Of a stretch of 64,000 bases of DNA, positions 31,384 through 43,000 are shown piece after piece. The notes under the pieces were generated by a model. That model was not told the origin of the DNA. It was given only the letters and a program-made list of their open reading frames with translations, and ran no database searches. Within the stretch, counting starts at the first letter, position 1. Each line of letters opens with the position of its first letter. The position numbers and the translations under genes are program-made. The DNA is from Strigops habroptila (lineage: Eukaryota; Chordata; Aves; Psittaciformes; Psittacidae): the NCBI RefSeq assembly GCF_004027225.2, contig NC_044284.2, positions 42,208,420 through 42,272,419 on the forward strand, read 5' to 3'.

Positions 31384-33051
31384 CACAATCACTAGAGGTG
31401 CATGTTGCTGACTCTGTGAGAAGGGAGGTTGTAGATATAGGGGGTTTTTTAGCCTGAATGAAGCCCAACAAGGCTCAGTTTATTACCATGAGACTTTCCT
31501 CTCTTTTCCCCAAGCAGAAAGAGAGCAAAGTGTTTAGGAGCCGAGTTTCCTAATGGGTTGTGAATTATACAGTACTTATTGCAAAAGAAGAGTTGACAGT
31601 GGACAAGAGGTTGTGACAGTGATATTGTGAAAGGCAATGTACAGAAAAACATACTTGCCAGGAGGAGTGGACATCATGGAAAAAAAATCGTTTTTGCAAG
31701 CCCAACTACATAGAAGTGGGAGAGGCCGGTGGTTGTAGAAAATGAACAAACAAAAGGAGGGAAAACCCAGGTTATGTTGAGGTTTCCATAGCAACACAAT
31801 ACTTTTCCTGGAAATCTCAAATGATGAGATCTGATCTATCTGCTATTTAACTCTTGCATGCAAAGCTCTCTCCTTTCTTAACTCACCTGCATCCTTTCTA
31901 GTGATGGGTGTACTGTCAGTATGCAATGGTGGTCTGCATGGGGAATGGTGTTCCTGAGACAAGGCTATTCCTGTTCTGTTCTCCCTTTTCTAAAGCACAT
32001 AGGAAAGGAAAAGCTTATGAGGCAGAGGCAGCGTGTGTATGATGGGCTGTGTGTAGGAATGACTTACCTACCAGCTATGCTGATCTTCTGTTTCCTGCAG
32101 ATCCCAGAGAGGATGGGTTACGCTGGGACAGAGAGCAAAGTTGCCAGACAGGTACATTGCCGAGATGTTCCATAGCTTTCAGGGTTTACTGCATAAGGAT
32201 GTGTCCTCCTTGGAAAAGATGCAGCTTAGTACCTGTCTGAGATATATAGACAGTGGAGAGTTCATCAAAGTAGCCTGACTTAAATGTGTACCCAGCAGTC
32301 TGTCCAGCCTTAGATCTGGGGAGTGGAAATCCTTGATGGCATGAGAGGTTTCTTGTGGAGGAAGGTGGAAGGCTGGCAGTTTTTACCTAATAAAAAGGAC
32401 AATTGGGAGAGTGGACAGCATGACAAAAATCCATGAAATTACTAATGGTCTCAAATATATAGAAAGGAAGTATCCGTTCTTCCTTGGTTGCGGAGAGAAG
32501 CCCTGGGTGGATGTGAAATTCTCCATCCCTGTACAACAGAGAGGAAACAAATTCTGTTCTCTGGCTTCTGCTCACAGTAGCAGCACCCTTTGCTCCATCG
32601 CCCTTCTTACCTCTGATGTAGCCCCTGATAGGCATGACAGAACAAGCTTTCCAACAGGAGTTGTTGAAGGGGAGAGATGTCTGCAGTGGGAGATGGGATG
32701 GTGGTGGTAGTGGAAGGTGAAGAATTCCCCCTGCACTGTACCTGAGGTCTTCTGCATGGTAAATAGTTACAAGTAGAGAGTGGTAAGAGAAGGCAGGTAA
32801 CCCAAATGATGCCATATATGTTCCGTATATACCTTTATAACTGCATTTGGGGTGGAAAAGTTCTTAACCTTCAAAGTAATGAAACTTGGAAACTACCTTG
32901 CAAGCTGCTGTTTTACCCCTTTCTGGCATGGTATACAAGCTGAGGGCATATGATGATTTGGAGAGACTTCTATCTATTTCTAGGAATGCTTTTCTACATT
33001 TCTGTTGGTGAAAGCTGGTGTGCTGGTGGTGCTTTGTCACATGTTATGGGC

Positions 33052-33075
33052 TTTTTTTTTTTTTTTTTTTTTTTT
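33052..33075 (+). repeat. Poly(T) tract, 24 bases
   Basis: An uninterrupted T24 follows ATGGGC. Confidence 0.95.
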
Positions 33076-33739
33076 ACTGCAGATCTTAGGACTTTGAAGT
33101 TCTATGGTGTGTAGTGTGTGGTGTGCAGGTAATGTAAGCTATTTGCAGTCTCTTCTGTTAGAGACCTGTTGCCTCTCTGGCCATAAGCACAGCATAGGGG
33201 ATTCAATAGCCTAGTGTGATCTTTCTGGTTCTGTGAGTCTTTGTGGCTTTGAGGGGAGAGCAGTGCCTATAGAGTATGATGTACAGATGACATAGGGCTT
33301 CTGTATTTAGACGTATTATGTTACAGCCTTGTTAAGGGCCTGACTGTGACCAACTCCTGCAATATTCAGCAAAAGCAATATTCTGTTTTAATAGGTGGGC
33401 TTCACTGGGTTTGGTTTGGGGTTTTTTTTGGCTCTGACTGTTGTTTTGTTATTAACCTGTTAATGCTATTGAGCCCTGAATATCTGTGGATAGAAAACAA
33501 CCATCACTACAATATTTAGAAGAAAACCAGCTTGGAGGGGTTCAAAGAACAGTAATCCAGGTATGTGCCAATAAATAGGAAGCAGTACTTTAATATCTCT
33601 TAGCAAACCATCCCCCATCTTTACACATTTATTATATTTTCTCATATTTCTCCTGACAGCCACCTGTTCAACTTCTGACCTGTTTGTAAAAATCTGCACA
33701 CCATCTATCAGAGGGATACATGCACTTACAAACTTCTGT

Positions 33740-34210
33740 TCTGTGGGCATTAAGTAAATTATTTCTTTAAGATCATATGGCAGATCTATAATTAATTAAA
33801 CCCTCCATGATATTAGCGCAAAATAATTTAGCCTTTCTAAAAAGGTAAATGTAATTTGCCGATCTGGTATTTGGAAGAATGCTTTCCCCAAAATCAATTC
33901 CTTTAGTTTCCAGAGAATAGAAATGAGAAGCAATCTCATTTTAATTATATCTCTTTATTGCTAACAGAGGAATGATTTATGCAATTAAATTAACTGGCTA
34001 GAAAATTATTCTCAGCTGGGCTGTCCTAATTCTTTGCTTTCTGAATTGCAGGCTCTTACAGTTCTCTATGTAGATTAATTTTTCTGATATGCAAACAATG
34101 CTCCTTGTGTTCATTTTTAACATTTTTTATTCACAGCTCCCCTTTTCTTAGTGTCAATGACATGAGTAATATTTGTGCACTGCTGGGTTCTGATTCAGGC
34201 CTTTTTATGT
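33740..34210. promoter_or_regulatory. Candidate conserved non-coding element A
   Basis: This AT-balanced block is nearly free of CpG and low-complexity sequence and is dense in homeodomain-type cores (ATAATTAATTAAAC, AAATAATTTAG, CATTTTAATTATAT, GCAATTAAATTAAC, GATATGCAAA). Such texture is typical of developmental enhancers in gene deserts. I cannot test conservation here, so the call is a guess from composition. Confidence 0.3.
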
Positions 34211-34833
34211 AGAAAGATTAGAAAAAATCTTTTCTTTTGAATCTCATTATTGCCAGTGCAGAGCAAGGTTTTGAAGTTTTCTTATCTATTACTGAGAAAC
34301 AGCAGCAGGAACATGGAGGGACTGCAAAGACGTCAAAGGATGCAAACTTCTGAAAGAAAATGTATCAGTGTTGAGGAGACAGGTGAATTTGCAGTTAGTA
34401 TTAAGAAAGTGGGGTTTTTTTTAATGTATTCCTCTTAAACCCTTGTCTTCTTGCAGGCAGGCAAAAAGCTGAAATGCAAGGAAAAAACATATAAAAATCT
34501 GGTTTATGTTGTACGCAGACTTCAAAGGGAAAGAATTTGGGTTTTTCTTTCTGCCTGGGATTACCTTGCAGTGGCTGGCCAGAACGTTAGCTAGTGATAT
34601 TTGGGCTGAGGGAAAAATTACCATGTAACGACACATTGTGACCATGTGCCAACACAGTCTGACATCTTCTGAATGGGGCACTGGTGTAATCTCCTGTTTT
34701 TAAACAGCAGTGAACATATTGTGGAGCACGTGTTCACTCTGTCTGAGCTGTCCTACCCTGTATCAGTAGAGATGTGTCAGCTGGTCAGTGTTCGCTGCGT
34801 TGGCACTCTTACGCTGCTATCAGATGGTTTTGG

Positions 34834-34837
<4 letters not shown>

Positions 34838-34864
<27 letters not shown>
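34838..34864 (+). repeat. Poly(A) tract, 27 bases
   Basis: An A27 is followed by GAAAAAAGCAAAAGC. It is one of the few A tracts on the plus strand in the window. Confidence 0.95.
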
Positions 34865-34867
<3 letters not shown>

Positions 34868-37440
34868 AAAAGCAAAAGCAGAGTTTTGTCTGGGTGGTCA
34901 TTAAGTACTTTGTGTGTGGAAAGGTCTATGCCTTTGGTATTCTGAAGGCTTTTGAACTGCCGGATAGGAAGGGTCAAGCTATGATGATTTTGATGGGACA
35001 AAAAAAGCACTCTGAGCCTGTTTCCTCTATGTGTGGATAATCCAAGGGGAACCTTCCTCTGGGCTGGATAGCTGCTGGGTGGGGAGTGATAGGGTAGTTA
35101 GTGCAATGCCTGTTGACTGCAGTTTATGTTATTCTTGAGGATACTCCTATAGAAGCAGCACAAACTGAATTTGCTTAGAAAGTGGGATCACACTTATTGG
35201 AAGAACCTTTCTCAAAGAACAGTTGCCCTTGGCTTACTGTCAAAGAGTGATTTAAATTTTTTTCCTCTTCCCTAGTCCTGCAAGCTCTCTGCACTGGGTG
35301 GTACAGTTCTCCCCCGTGAATACCTTGGCTCATACAGGAAAGGATATCTTCTTACAATGCCTGAGGAGGATGCTGCCATTTGGGGCAAGTTTACAAGCAG
35401 TCTGTAGAGCAGGCTTTGAGTTTAAAATGATCTAGGCTGAAGGAATGGTTAGAAATCAATAAAATGAAATTAATGACAAACTTTACCTTTAGGGAGGATA
35501 CATCTGATTTAAAAAAAACAGAAATAACTGCCTAGGCAAGCAGTACTGCAGGAAAGGATTTGGGTTCATAGTGAAACATAGATAAGTGTGTCAGCGATGC
35601 TCCTTTAAACAGAAATCTCATTCCTGGAAGTATTAATAGGAGTGATGTGTAAGCTGTGGGGTTGGAGGAGAGATACAACTCTGTTACTGGGCAATGTCTA
35701 GTAAGCTGGATGCATGCTGGCTTTTCATGGTGCATTTCAAAAGCCCAAAATGGGAAAGAACTGGGAAATCATGGCCTGTTGGATAACTAATGACAAGTCT
35801 TACAGAGGGAGAAAAACAAACTTTACTTACAGCAAGGGTGAATTAAGCTGATACCAGGAAAACCTTAACCATAAGCTTCAATGCTTACATATCAGCCTGC
35901 CAGAAAAAAACGCCTTGAGCCCACTGGACATGTCCTTTGGTACCCCAACGTCACCTGCTTCTGTGCTTAACTGAGCTTTCTCCTACTCTGTGGTTGCCCT
36001 GCGTTCCTACAGCCTATGTGGGTAGATGGTTTCTCTGCTAAGTGTTGCATTCTACCTTGCCAGCAAATTCCGGTGGTGCTGGTGCTGAAAGCTGCTTCTA
36101 GTGATAACTAAGGGAAAGGTTTCACTTCTCAGTGCCAGAAATCCTCCATTCTTTTTGGAGCAAGCAGTGCATGTAAACATAGAAGGAACAAAGTAACCAA
36201 AAACATATGCTCATAGTCAAAGGGAATGAAAGATGAGGAAGGGAAATTTAAAAACAAAACCAACACAAACAAAACAGCTGCAAACATGAAAACCCAACCA
36301 AACCAGAAAACAGCCCCTTTCCTACAGCTGATAACAAGATGATGCTTCAATGGCATCTCCTATTGATTCCCTTACAAAGGGCATACTTGGGACCACCAGA
36401 AAGCTTTTAATGAGGGGCAGTGTAAGTTGCAAAACCAGAACAGTCCTTTGTTTTATCCTATGGAAATGAGGTGAATGCTGTGGTACTAGAAAACGTCCAG
36501 TCCCAGGTATGAAATATCTCCATGGAGCCGCTATGGGAGGAGAGCCAAAGCAAAGCCTTCAAACTTGAAAAATGTTAAGAAATGCAGAATTTAAAGTGCA
36601 CTTCTTACAAGTACACCCATGTGATAGTAACTAAGTCAATGAAAGTGATAGTTTCAAGAATCAGCCCCAGAAGAAACTGCTACAGTCTGAATTCTTGACT
36701 CCTTTTCTGTTCCTCAACAAAGAAAATAAGACTGAGTTCCCTCCAGATACTCTAGTAGAATTAATCACCTCTCCATGGACCATTTCCCAAATGTGCAAGG
36801 ATTTAATTTTACAGTGAGTGGTATCCAGAAAAAAACCTGCCTTTGGTAATACAGGGAATCTCTCCTTCTGTAAAGTAGATCTCTCTTACAGGTGGCTGTT
36901 CTTGCTATGAGAAGATCCTTACCCCTGTGGCTCACTTGGCTGATCCTACAGACATGGCTGCCAGGAGAATGCCTTTCCTCTCTCAGATAATGTTTAGTGC
37001 TTTGTGAAACTACTGTAGATGTGTTCTCTGCACGCACTGTTCTTCCAGACGAGATACTGCTGATATTAGTAACAAACAGGGGGTTAATCTGGTATAAGAA
37101 AGGTGGGTGGACCAGCGAGAGGTGTGAGGTTGGGACTATGTGCTCTCTGGAAAATTGGGTGGAATTTGAGGACTTTGTCCATTTGTCCACATTTTCCTTA
37201 AGATTGGAGAAATATCACTAGAAGGCCATATTTTGCTCTTGCTTCATTCTTTACTCTTTGCTGTTACGTTTGCCCAGATTTTTTTTTTTTTTTTTTTAAG
37301 TCTAACATCTTGTAATTTTATTTCTGCCCAGGTTCTTGTGAAGCAGGTCCCAGCTAGATGGACTCTGGACTTGCTAGCATTGGAATGGTAGAGTGGTATG
37401 TGAATAAAACCAATTTTCTTCCTTTTCTTTTTTTCATTGT
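34865..37440. other. Gene-poor stretch, nothing recognised
   Basis: An A/C-rich patch at 36248-36310 and a T19 at 37279-37297 are the only low-complexity features seen. The minus-strand open frame at 36765-37190 has no recognisable domain or splice borders. Confidence 0.5.
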
Positions 37441-37449
37441 ATAACATTA

Positions 37450-37520
37450 AAAATTAATGAATATTTTAATAAATATTTTAATAAATATTAAATGAATATT
37501 TAATATTTCATTTTAAATAA
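37450..37520. repeat. AT-rich tandem/palindromic repeat
   Basis: Copies of AATATTTTAATAA and its near-complement AAATATTAAATGAATATTTA alternate over about 70 bases with almost no G or C. It is a flexible, easily melted stretch. Confidence 0.7.
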
Positions 37521-38069
37521 CATACTTTTGTTTATATTGGATTCTAGATATCTGAGTGCTAAAATTGGAAGTTAAAATAATCTGGCTTGCTACACTGAAA
37601 GAGACACAAGTACAGCAAAGCTTTATGTTGGCCTTGTACCTTCATTTTTTCTGACTTTTCATTACTAGTCCTTCCCATCTCACAGTAAATTACTGAGAGA
37701 TAGCTCCTAGCTATATCTTATGAGCAGCAGAAGAAATGAAGCAATGTAAAATATAGATAATATATACTGAACAGTACTGTATGTAATTAGACCATATAGC
37801 TATGTACGTATGTGCTGTGTCTCATTGCATTTCAGAGAGAAACACTGTAACAATAAGATCAGGGAGTTTATCCTGTGTCCTGTTCTGTTATTCTTGTCAT
37901 CTTGAACAAGATCTATTTTGGAGCTGGGTGATCACCTTAAGGTCTCTATGAAGATCTGTATGGCTATTGTGTCCAAATTGGCAATAGCTGCATTGCCTGT
38001 GTGAAGCTTTGTGCTGAAAGACAAAAATGAAACAGCTTAGTGAAGGTATTTGCTTCCAAATGTCAACCT

Positions 38070-38320
38070 GACTGGACTTTCTCTGAAAAGCAGTCCCATC
38101 CTTCAGCATATGGACTCGCCCCCACTGTTTTGGTGTTGTCCACCTACCTGCTGAGACTGCTCTGTCCCATCATATAGGTTGTTAATAATGTCATTAAACA
38201 GCACTGATCCCAGTGTCCGTCCCTTAGGGATGCTACTGGTAATGGACCATCAGTTGGAATTCGTTCTGCTGATCAGCCCCAGCCAGTTTTCCGCCCACTT
38301 TATTTCTTATTTCTGCCCAT
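38070..38320 (-). repeat. Degraded CR1-like LINE reverse-transcriptase fragment
   Basis: Read on the minus strand, the DNA recalls L-G-S-V-L-F-N-D-I-I-N-N-L and D-G-T-E followed by a broken D-N-T-K segment, the order of the CR1 reverse-transcriptase motif (G-x-V-L-F-N-x-x-I-N-D-L ... A-D-D-T-K). The frame is disrupted, so this is an old dead fragment. Confidence 0.55.
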
Positions 38321-38460
38321 CCTGAATTTTCTTCTTGATTTCCCCCCTCCTTTGATCCAAGTGAACTCTTTCTACAGGACTCTTAGTGTTTAGAGCTGTC
38401 TCGGCAAAGAATTGGTCACTCCATTGATTCTAAAGGGGTTTTGTAAATTTTAAATATGCA

Positions 38461-38479
38461 AATAATAATAATAATTATT
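38461..38479 (+). repeat. (AAT)n microsatellite
   Basis: Five to six AAT units (AATAATAATAATAATTATT) lie shortly before the 65-base T tract. Confidence 0.8.
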
Positions 38480-38503
38480 GCCCATAACAAGGGGACCAGC
38501 AAC

Positions 38504-38505
<2 letters not shown>

Positions 38506-38570
<65 letters not shown>
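38506..38570 (+). repeat. Poly(T) tract, 65 bases
   Basis: A pure T65 runs from AACGG to AGATTTC. It is the longest homopolymer in the window. On the minus strand it would be an A65 tail directly after the element-like block at 38575-39090, but no AATAAA signal is seen beside it. Confidence 0.95.
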
Positions 38571-38573
<3 letters not shown>

Positions 38574-38574
38574 T

Positions 38575-39090
38575 TTCTCTGTCCTCTGCAGATGCCACTT
38601 TAATGCAAATCAAACTTTGTGGATTGTGTTACCTATTGAAAAATAGTTTCAATTAGAAATTCAATTACACTGTCTTGGGGGGATGGAACTGACAGTTTCT
38701 TTGAATTTTGCACGTTATAGAGGGCTCCAAAGTGCCATAAATCTGCTAATTGATTTCTGTACCTGTAATGTTTGATTAGGTGTATTTTATTGTCTTCTTG
38801 GTTTTAATTAACCCCAGGCTTGTCAAAATGCTTCCACTGACAAAGGATATATGATGAACTGAGATAAACTCTATTAACAGAGACTGACTTTTGTCAGTAA
38901 TTGCTATCATGCATAAGAGTTATTAGAAATTATTGCACACAAAAAGAAACTGTACTTTTGGTAACAACTTTTATGGGCTGCTATAAATCTGTTGATTGCC
39001 CCCTACATGCAAGAGATAAGCAACTGTGAATGACAAGGGGTCTGAAGGAAAATCAATCATTTGCTAGATGTCTTATAAATATTAAGAGTG
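38575..39090. promoter_or_regulatory. Candidate conserved non-coding element B
   Basis: The block is low in CpG and repeats and holds a perfect octamer ATGCAAAT (38603-38610), homeodomain cores (TAATTGATTT, TTTTAATTAACC) and ATCAATCA at 39052-39059, the reverse of the PBX-HOX motif TGATTGAT, preceded by TGAATGACAAG, near the PBX-MEIS motif. An enhancer role is inferred from motif texture only. Confidence 0.32.
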
Positions 39091-39984
39091 ACAAAATGGG
39101 GAGAGTTATGAAGTCTAAGTGCTGAAAATTGAATGGATGCTAACGTGCCTAAACTTGTACCCATTACAGATTGTGAAGGCTGTTGAGACAAGGGCATGAC
39201 TACCTCAGGAAGCTCTTGGTTTTAGTAAAGCAGAACATGTTACCTTGGCTGTGGATCTCTGAAAGACTAAAGTGATACTGAGTCTTTGGCTTCTAGGCCC
39301 TTGGTTGGAGTCTAAGTCTGGGCTGTTACCACTTGGCTATCCATTGCCCTAGATGTGACCCCAACAGGGTCACATCACTAGCATCTGGGGACAGAGGCAA
39401 GCAGAAGTATTGGGCTGATGGGCTGATGATACACAGGTTTTACCCAAGAAGCAATTGCAGAAACTATAGTTGAGACATTTTTGCTGAGTACAGAGATACT
39501 TGGCAATGCTGTTTTTATGGTCTGATGTTAGAAATGTTCTATCTAGTAATAGTGTCAAACCTGACAAACCATCTCTTAAACAAAACAGGAAAGAAGGGTC
39601 AATATCCTAAGTTTTACTAATGTCTCCACCTTTAAGGACTTGGCTTATGTAAGATCTTTAGACAGTAACATATATAAACATATGCAGAAGTCTGTGCATA
39701 AGTATATTTTGCGGAACTGCAACTTCATAGTTTGCAGATCTCTGCCCTTGTTTGGCCTCTGGACCCCATGTTTGTCTGGAGCTCTGTATGTGTTGATGCA
39801 GGTATAGTCCTGTGAACACAATTGATATAGTATTGTGAGTATAAGCAGGGCAGTAATTAAGCCATACAAAGTTGTAAAAGTACAAGACAGACTTTCTGCA
39901 ACATAGTTGTTAAATTTGATATGACTACTTCATAGAAACTCCATATAAACTTATGTTTTGTATCGGTAAGGCAATGTTTGTAAA

Positions 39985-39988
<4 letters not shown>

Positions 39989-40016
<28 letters not shown>
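39989..40016 (+). repeat. Poly(T) tract, 28 bases
   Basis: An uninterrupted T28 lies between ATTAC and AATG. Confidence 0.95.
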
Positions 40017-40019
<3 letters not shown>

Positions 40020-43000
40020 GTAATATGTGGGGATACTTACGATCCTCAGGAGCTGCGGAGACCTGTTCTCTGTTTTCTGACAACTTCTGTCCAAGCTTTG
40101 GACACTCCTGGCTGCAGCAATTTTAAAGTTGCTTAATAGATCTTCTGTCTTACTCAGAAATAGTTAATTTTAGTTAGACTTTTCTTTTAATCTACAGCTG
40201 AGATGGTATTTTATACTGACCTTCATTTTCTTTGCTGCTTTTTCTAAGAATTGTCATAATGGCTTAATGGTACAGTTGTGTGAGTGTGCATGGAGAACGG
40301 AGGAGCAGAGTGGAGCCTTCCCATGTAGAGGTTACATGCAGACCTAAAAGTTGTTTGATCTAATTGTAAGGATATTTAGCTTATTATTTTTTGGGAGCTC
40401 TAAAACATCTCTGGAGCTTGGAGGTGTGAAATTCTCACTTTGTTTTGGTTTAGCCCAAAACAGATCTTCAAATGCTTGGGGCTTTCTGGAGCAGGGCATG
40501 GGGCACCACAGTGTTTGAAGTGGTAGGAGTAGCTGGAGAGTGGCTCTACTGCTGTGTGTGGGTACGCTGGGGTGGAGAGGTACAGCTGGTACCAGGGAAG
40601 CGCTACCGTGGGCACATGCATCTTTCAGTTACCAGCAAGACAAAAACATTTGGCCTGTTGATCCTCATTGATGAGGCAAGAAACCACATAGTGCTTGAAT
40701 CCCAGTTCCTATGGATCATTTCCATGCAGGTCACAGAGGGAAGGTATTCTGTAGCATGCTAGGTTCCTAAGGACCATGTGTCTTTCACTGAGTTGCTAGG
40801 GTGAGAACTGTCACTGGTTTCTACATCACAGCAGAGGATCTTTGTGCTAGACCCCTGGCAATGGTATAGGTGGGATTTCCTGTGGGATTTTCCTGTCTCA
40901 GCTGCTGTGAGTGTAAGGAACTCTAGTAGCTGAGTGTTGTGATCTGGCTTGATGTTTTGTGGCCTATCAGAAGAGTTCTAGACATCCCATAACATGTGGT
41001 AATGTGAGTTGAGACCAGCAGAGGAGAGGAGTGCAGAGAGTGTTAAGGATGCCCTGTATTGAGAAGCTGAGACAGACCTTTTGGGCTTGATATATTGGGA
41101 ATGATTCTGCTGGCTGGACAGTTCAGGCTGACTTGGTGTATGTGGTATCAGGGTGCTGCATCATGGTCTTGCAGCTCTCCTACCACACTTGCTTATTGCA
41201 GATTTTAAGGGGCAGTTGGCATGTTTAGTAACTGCACCTTTCTTTTTGTTTTTCTTAGTTACATAGCTCTGTTTAAGAGTTTCCATGCAAGTCTTGTGTG
41301 TGTGCACATATATCTGTATTCCCTCTTGGGGTATGCTGAAAACAATCCATTTAGAAAACAGGTGTCCCTGTCTTTCTTAGCATCTGGTTAAATATCAGCC
41401 AAGCAGGAGTAGGTAAATCCTAGGATGCTTTAACAACGGCTGGGTCTGTGAAGCCCTCGGCTTCATCTGATGGGATTTGAAGGTCACGGCGGTTGCCCAC
41501 ATGTGAAAGATGTGTCCTTATTCCCTATAGATAAAACAGACCAAAATGATCTATCTTAAGGTCCCTAAACTGAGCTGGTAAGAGACATGTGCATTTCAGT
41601 ATGTTGAGACCAGAGGTCGCTGTTGAACTGGAAATGGAGACACCCTTGCTTCTCCACCATCACCTTCTCTTTATTGTGTCCGGCGCTTAACTTGCTCTGT
41701 GATACCTCAGGCTTCTTTTTCCTTACAAAAAGACTGTGCTCTCAAAAGCACAGCACTAGACTTCTGAGAATGAGGAACTGAAGAGATGCAGCTAGAGGAG
41801 AATGTAGGACAGTGTGGTTGAGCTCTGTTTCTCTGCAGTTCACTCTTGCCCCACACACCTACCAGTATGTCCTGCAAATACCTCTCAGTCTTAATCTGCA
41901 GCTCTTCCATTCATTCCTGGTCCCTGGCATAGCCTTGTTTATAGCAGACGTCTCTTCTTTTAGCCATGGTGGCTGTCTGTGAAAAGAGAAATGTATATAG
42001 TGTTGAGCAGCAGAATAGCAGGCAAGGCAGTGTGATAGTGACAGTGTAAGGATGAGAGGAGCATGGATTTGTAGGCAGTATGATTTCTCTTCTGTCTGCA
42101 GGTCTGGAGGAATGAGACTGGTCAGAACTAAACATACCTTTGGGTAACATGGCTATCCTGAAAGTGAGTTGCTGTTGGAGGGGAGCACATACAGGAGCAA
42201 TGGTCAGTGTTTGTGTTTAGGTGGGCCATACAGTGTTTTCTAACTCTGGGGTATGGGCTGCCTCCTTCACACAGTTGAACTGAACTGACTGAGCATGAGG
42301 AGGAGATTTGGCGAGGCTCAGAAACCTTGCCTATGGGCTCTGAAGGTGAGTCCATCTCAGTCATACTCTGCTGGAACAGCAGCGTATCAGGCATGCCTTG
42401 TCACATGGACAAGCGGTGGTTGTGTGGGTCCTGGTTAAAACTTGGTCTGAGAAGTAGCACTGCAGGGAAACCCATTTTGAAGCTCACTGACCCCCTTTTG
42501 GTTATACCGGAGGCTAAACTACTGCTACACTCCTTCAGAGGGGTATCATCCTCTTCTGGGCAGGCCTTGGGCAGGAGACATATTGCTGCACCTTTGTACA
42601 CCAAGGCTGAACCACTGAGCCCAGCTTACCCTGACCTGGCTGTGAGCATGTCTGCATCAAGTCCATTCCCAGACAAGGAGAGCTGGCTGAAATTGCTCAG
42701 TTCCTTTTATGAATCTCCGTAAAATCCCATAGGTCATGATTTGCTGCAAGTTGCACAGGTGAATAAGCATCTTATGTCAGCATTCCTTACTGCTTGAAAA
42801 CACCTTGGCTTTTAACTTCGTTGCTTTTCTCCAGAGAAAAAGCAAGTGAGAGCTTCCTTCAGAGATGATGAACACTTGTGCCTTTCTGCAGGAGAATGGT
42901 CAGGAATGCCCAGGATTCAAAAGATGGGACATCCATGGCAGCAGCAGCCTGGGAAGCAAACGAACTCTGCTTGACATCACTCCACTAATTCAGTATTCAC

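Larger units (their letters stand above)
27574..33050. other. Gene-poor stretch, no recognised gene
   Basis: Apart from the G/T tract at 29.55 kb and a 16-base tandem duplication at 31.35 kb, I recognise no transposon, RNA gene or splice-supported exon. Composition is ordinary and CpG-poor. Confidence 0.5.
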
